Origin: Microbacterium elymi
Lineage (GTDB): Bacteria; Actinomycetota; Actinomycetes; Actinomycetales; Microbacteriaceae
Direction of reading: 5' to 3'
NCBI RefSeq assembly: GCF_021582895.2
Contig: NZ_CP091139.2
Coordinates: 434,001-498,000, forward strand
Length of the DNA stretch: 64,000 bases
Shown here piece by piece: positions 61,876 to 64,000 of this stretch (the first letter of the stretch is position 1; every line of letters starts with the position of its first letter). The notes under the pieces are model-generated. The model was given only the letters and a program-made list of their open reading frames with translations, was not told the DNA's origin and did not search any database. Position numbers and translations under genes: made by a program.

Positions 61876-62289
61876 GTCCTCTCCGAACGGCTCCTCGTGC
61901 AGCCCCTCGAGAGCGTCGGTCAGCGCCGGCGAGGCCTGCGAGAACACGGCGTCCAGGCGCGCGAGCCGCGCATCGGCCTCGGCGAGCGCCGCGGCCCCCT
62001 TCTCGGTGACGCGGAGGGTGGATGCTGCGCCCGCGTGGGCTGTGGCATCCGCCGCCAGCCCGTCTCCGACCAGCGCGCGCACCGCCGTGTGGGCGGTCTG
62101 CACGGTGATCTGCGAACGCCGCGCCAACTCCGAGAACGAGATGCCGGGCGTGGCCTGGATGTGCGCGAGCAGCCCGTACTTCCGGGTGGTCAGGCCCAGG
62201 TCCTTCAGCTGCGCGTTCAGCTGCCCGTCCCAGATGCTCCCGACCGTCAGCAGGGAGATCACGGGACTGAACGGCGGACGCTGAGGCAT
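61861..62289 (-). CDS. MarR-family transcriptional regulator
   Basis: 142 residues, intact. The helix-turn-helix runs through LGLTTRKYGLLAHIQATPGISFSELARRSQITVQTAHTAVRALVGDGL, and the wing is HAGAASTLRVTEKGAAALAEADARL. A tandem palindrome lies at the 3' end of this gene, over the promoter of the DUF3817 gene next downstream, which makes DUF3817 the likely target. The same palindrome is not seen at its own promoter, so autoregulation through that site is not evident. ATG 62289 has TAGCAT 6 nt upstream. Confidence 0.88.
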   Translation of the reverse strand: MPQRPPFSPVISLLTVGSIWDGQLNAQLKDLGLTTRKYGLLAHIQATPGISFSELARRSQITVQTAHTAVRALVGDGLAADATAHAGAASTLRVTEKGAAALAEADARLARLDAVFSQASPALTDALEGLHEEPFGEDLQNP

Positions 62290-62295
62290 AGGGCA

Positions 62296-62301
62296 ATGCT
62301 A
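62296..62301 (-). promoter_or_regulatory. -10 hexamer of the marR gene at 62289
   Basis: TAGCAT on the minus strand ends 6 nt before ATG 62289 and overlaps the stop of the upstream small membrane gene. Confidence 0.5.
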
Positions 62302-62526
62302 GTAGGGGCGACCCGGAGGCATCGGCGGACGCGGCCCCGCTCCGGGAGGGAACCCGCCTGCTCGCCGCGCGCGCTCCTCGTCGGCGAGCAGGACACCGTT
62401 CTTCACGGCGGTGCGCATGATGAGGTACCCGATCCACAGGGCCAGTGCCAGCGTGCCCAGGTAGACGATGAGCCCGACGAGCAGGACGCCGAAGCCCAGG
62501 CCGGCCATTCCGGAGTAGTCGTTCAT
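62299..62526 (-). CDS. 75-aa membrane protein with Gly/Pro-rich tail
   Basis: 75 residues. Two closely spaced hydrophobic segments (FGVLLVGLIVYLGTLALALWIGYLIM) form one long or two short helices, followed by a charged stretch (LLADEERARRAGG) and a proline-glycine tail ending PPGRPY. There are no homology clues beyond that. The ATG at 62526 has TATGGT exactly 6 nt upstream, which supports a real gene. Confidence 0.6.
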   Translation of the reverse strand: MNDYSGMAGLGFGVLLVGLIVYLGTLALALWIGYLIMRTAVKNGVLLADEERARRAGGFPPGAGPRPPMPPGRPY

Positions 62527-62532
62527 AGGCTC

Positions 62533-62538
62533 ACCATA
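62533..62538 (-). promoter_or_regulatory. -10 hexamer of the 75-aa membrane protein gene
   Basis: TATGGT on the minus strand ends 6 nt before ATG 62526. Confidence 0.45.
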
Positions 62539-62563
62539 GCTCGGTGAGGCGTCAGACTACTTC

Positions 62564-62932
62564 TCAAGACACGCCCTGTTGCCCGTCCCAGGGCAGAGCG
62601 ACGACGGGAAGGAGGTAGATTCGCCCGGCGACGGCCAACGGATGCCCCGACATGTAGGCGGCAGCTTCTTCGATCGACTCGGCCTCGATGAGGTCGTACC
62701 CGGCGAACCACTCCTTGAATTCCGGGAACGGACCGTCGGTGACGAGAACCTCGCCGTCGCGCACGGCGACCGATTTCGCCCGTTCCGGCCCGGCGACCGG
62801 GCCGCCCAGCTCGAGCATCCCGGCGTTCGTGCCCTGTTCGGCCCAGGTATCGAGCATCCGACGATCTTCCGCCTGGTCGAGCGCGGTTCCTGTCCGATCC
62901 GTCATGTGGATGACGAGATATGTGCTGGTCAT
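62564..62932 (-). CDS. YCII/DGPF-domain protein
   Basis: 122 residues, intact. It has the family motif VRDGEVLVTDGPFPEFKEWFAGYDLIEAESIEEA, which gives the DGPF name, after the opening YLVIHMTDRTG. DGPF proteins are conserved neighbours of ECF42 sigma factors and have been proposed as their output or modulators; a dimeric alpha+beta fold with a catalytic His/Asp is known for YciI. ATG 62932 overlaps the sigma factor stop by 3 nt and has GGAGGAA upstream, so the pair is cotranslated. Confidence 0.9.
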   Translation of the reverse strand: MTSTYLVIHMTDRTGTALDQAEDRRMLDTWAEQGTNAGMLELGGPVAGPERAKSVAVRDGEVLVTDGPFPEFKEWFAGYDLIEAESIEEAAAYMSGHPLAVAGRIYLLPVVALPWDGQQGVS

Positions 62933-64000
62933 GAGGTTCCTCCGTCGTTGTTCGTCGTGTCGGCGAGTTCGTGCCGCCGACGGGTGAGAAGTGCGAGCTC
63001 GGCCGGGTTGACCGCCAATTCGATCGCGCGGTCGTAGGCTGCGCGCGCTTCCTGCCGACGCCCGGTCAGACGCGGCAGCTCCGCGCGCGTCGTCTGGAAG
63101 GCGTGATGGCCGCCCAGCTCTCCGCCCAGCGGCTCGATGAGCGCGAGGGCGACGTCGGGTGAGTCGTACTCGGAGATCGCAATGGCCCTGTTGAGCCGCA
63201 CGATCGGACTCGGGTCGATGCGTTCGAAGGCGGTGTACAGAGCGACGATTCGGCCCCAGTCGGTGTCCTGCGCCCGCTGTGCGGAGACGTGCACCGCGTT
63301 GATCGCGGCGAGCAGTCGGTAGCGGCCCAGCCCGGCGATGTTCCTGCCGTTGGTTTCCAGCGCACCGTCGAGCAGTGCGATGCCTTCGTGAATGAGGTCC
63401 TGGTTCCAGGAGCCGCGATCCTGCTCATCCAGTCGGATGAGCTCCCCGTCGGCGGAGAGGCGCGCATCGGCACGCGCCTGGGTGAGAAGCATCAGCGCCA
63501 GCAGGCCTGTCGCCTCGGCATCCTCGGGTGTACCCGCAGGGAGAAGTCTTCTCACGAGTCGTGCGAGACGGATCGCCTCATCGGTGAGGTCGCGACGGAT
63601 CGGATCAACGTCCTCCCCCGACGCGAAGTAGCCCTCATTGAAGATCAGATAGAGCACGGCGAGCACCCCGGCGACACGCTCCTGTACGTCGTCATGCTCT
63701 GGCATCCGGAACGGCACGCCCGCAGCTTTGATCTTCGCCTTGGCGCGGCTGATCCGCTGCCCCATCGTCCTCTCCTGCACCAGGAAGGCCCGGGCGATCT
63801 CGGCGACGGTGAGACCGCCGATCATCCGCAGGGTGAGCGCGACACGGGCATCCATCGACAGCACCGGTTGGCAGCACGTGAAGATCAACCGCAGCCGGTC
63901 GTCTTCAACGACGCCGACCGGCTCGGCAGGCGAGTCGTCCTCCATGAGAAGCGCCTCCCTCTGTTTGCCGTCGCGCCTGGCCTCGCGGCGCAAGCCGGTC
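62929..64000 (-). CDS. ECF42-group RNA polymerase sigma factor, 3' part
   Basis: The gene enters from the right edge, so the N-terminal sigma-2 domain is mostly missing. Visible are the sigma-4 region (LSMDARVALTLRMIGGLTVAEIARAFLVQERTMGQRISRAKAKI) and the large ECF42-specific helical C-terminal extension (YLIFNEGYFASGEDVDP, LLALMLLTQARADARL, WNQDLIHEGIALLDGAL, TDWGRIVALYTAFERIDPSP). ECF42 factors use this extension instead of an anti-sigma factor. GCAAGC at 63990-63995 probably hides another one-base insertion, since removing it gives DRLRREARRDG continuing upstream. Confidence 0.9.
   Translation of the reverse strand, partial: TGLRREARRDGKQREALLMEDDSPAEPVGVVEDDRLRLIFTCCQPVLSMDARVALTLRMIGGLTVAEIARAFLVQERTMGQRISRAKAKIKAAGVPFRMPEHDDVQERVAGVLAVLYLIFNEGYFASGEDVDPIRRDLTDEAIRLARLVRRLLPAGTPEDAEATGLLALMLLTQARADARLSADGELIRLDEQDRGSWNQDLIHEGIALLDGALETNGRNIAGLGRYRLLAAINAVHVSAQRAQDTDWGRIVALYTAFERIDPSPIVRLNRAIAISEYDSPDVALALIEPLGGELGGHHAFQTTRAELPRLTGRRQEARAAYDRAIELAVNPAELALLTRRRHELADTTNNDGGTS

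Overview
The window is high-GC actinobacterial chromosome, most likely Microbacteriaceae and close to Microbacterium. The clues are G/C third positions nearly everywhere, a tRNA-Gln/glmU/prs/bL25 neighbourhood, an rsmI-metG-tatD-rsmA-ispE block, a DUF222/HNH gene, actinobacterial ABC-F, Eis-like and ECF42/DGPF genes, and the recurrent GGATGCC/GGCATCC word. Coding density is very high: no gene-free stretch exceeds about 250 bases, and neighbouring genes often share 4-nt ATGA overlaps or convergent 3' overlaps. I see no rRNA, insertion sequence, prophage or CRISPR array.

Layout. 1-4.8 kb: bL25 (partial), a 41-aa membrane protein, gnd, a VanZ-like protein and an OmpR/HisKA two-component pair. 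4.8-8.9 kb, minus strand: an NqrB/RnfD-ferredoxin reductase fusion, prs, glmU and tRNA-Gln. 9-12.4 kb: MarR, a flavin reductase-like protein, two tiny ORFs and an ABC-F ATPase. 12.4-18.7 kb: a YdeP-type molybdoenzyme, a divergent YaaH-like transporter and a four-gene OpuC-type osmolyte importer. 18.7-30.4 kb: DUF427, an Eis-like acetyltransferase, ispE, aldo-keto reductase, HNH, rsmA, a PIN toxin-antitoxin pair, a sugar MFS, tatD, metG and rsmI. 30.4-44.2 kb: protein O-mannosyltransferase, a KhtT/KhtU-like K+/H+ antiporter, a DUF255 protein, aldo-keto reductase, hrpA, DUF3311 plus a sodium:solute symporter, quinone oxidoreductase and rhodanese. 44.2-64 kb: metY, a Gfo/Idh dehydrogenase, a NYN-LOTUS protein, glutaminase plus MFS, DNA ligase, a DHA2 exporter, TIGR01777 plus two LLM flavoproteins, a ClpC-like unfoldase, a TDT transporter, MarR plus DUF3817, and an ECF42 sigma factor (partial) with its DGPF partner.

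The most important caution is that about half of the genes, including essential ones (prs, glmU, metG, ispE), change reading frame. In about 40 cases the frame is restored by removing one base within or beside a GCWGC site, for example GCTGC read as GCTTGC or GCCTGC. I therefore treat these as systematic sequence errors, perhaps from base modification, and give gene coordinates spanning the frame changes. A smaller set looks like one-base losses in G/C runs.

Regulatory architecture is unusually legible. More than 20 genes have a -10-like hexamer ending exactly 6 nt before the start codon, implying leaderless transcripts. This includes a 22-bp divergent rsmI/pmt promoter built into a palindrome. 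The ClpC-like gene carries two HAIR-like (HspR) repeats over its promoter, and a MarR gene is followed by two tandem inverted repeats covering the DUF3817 promoter. glmU starts one nucleotide after the end of tRNA-Gln.
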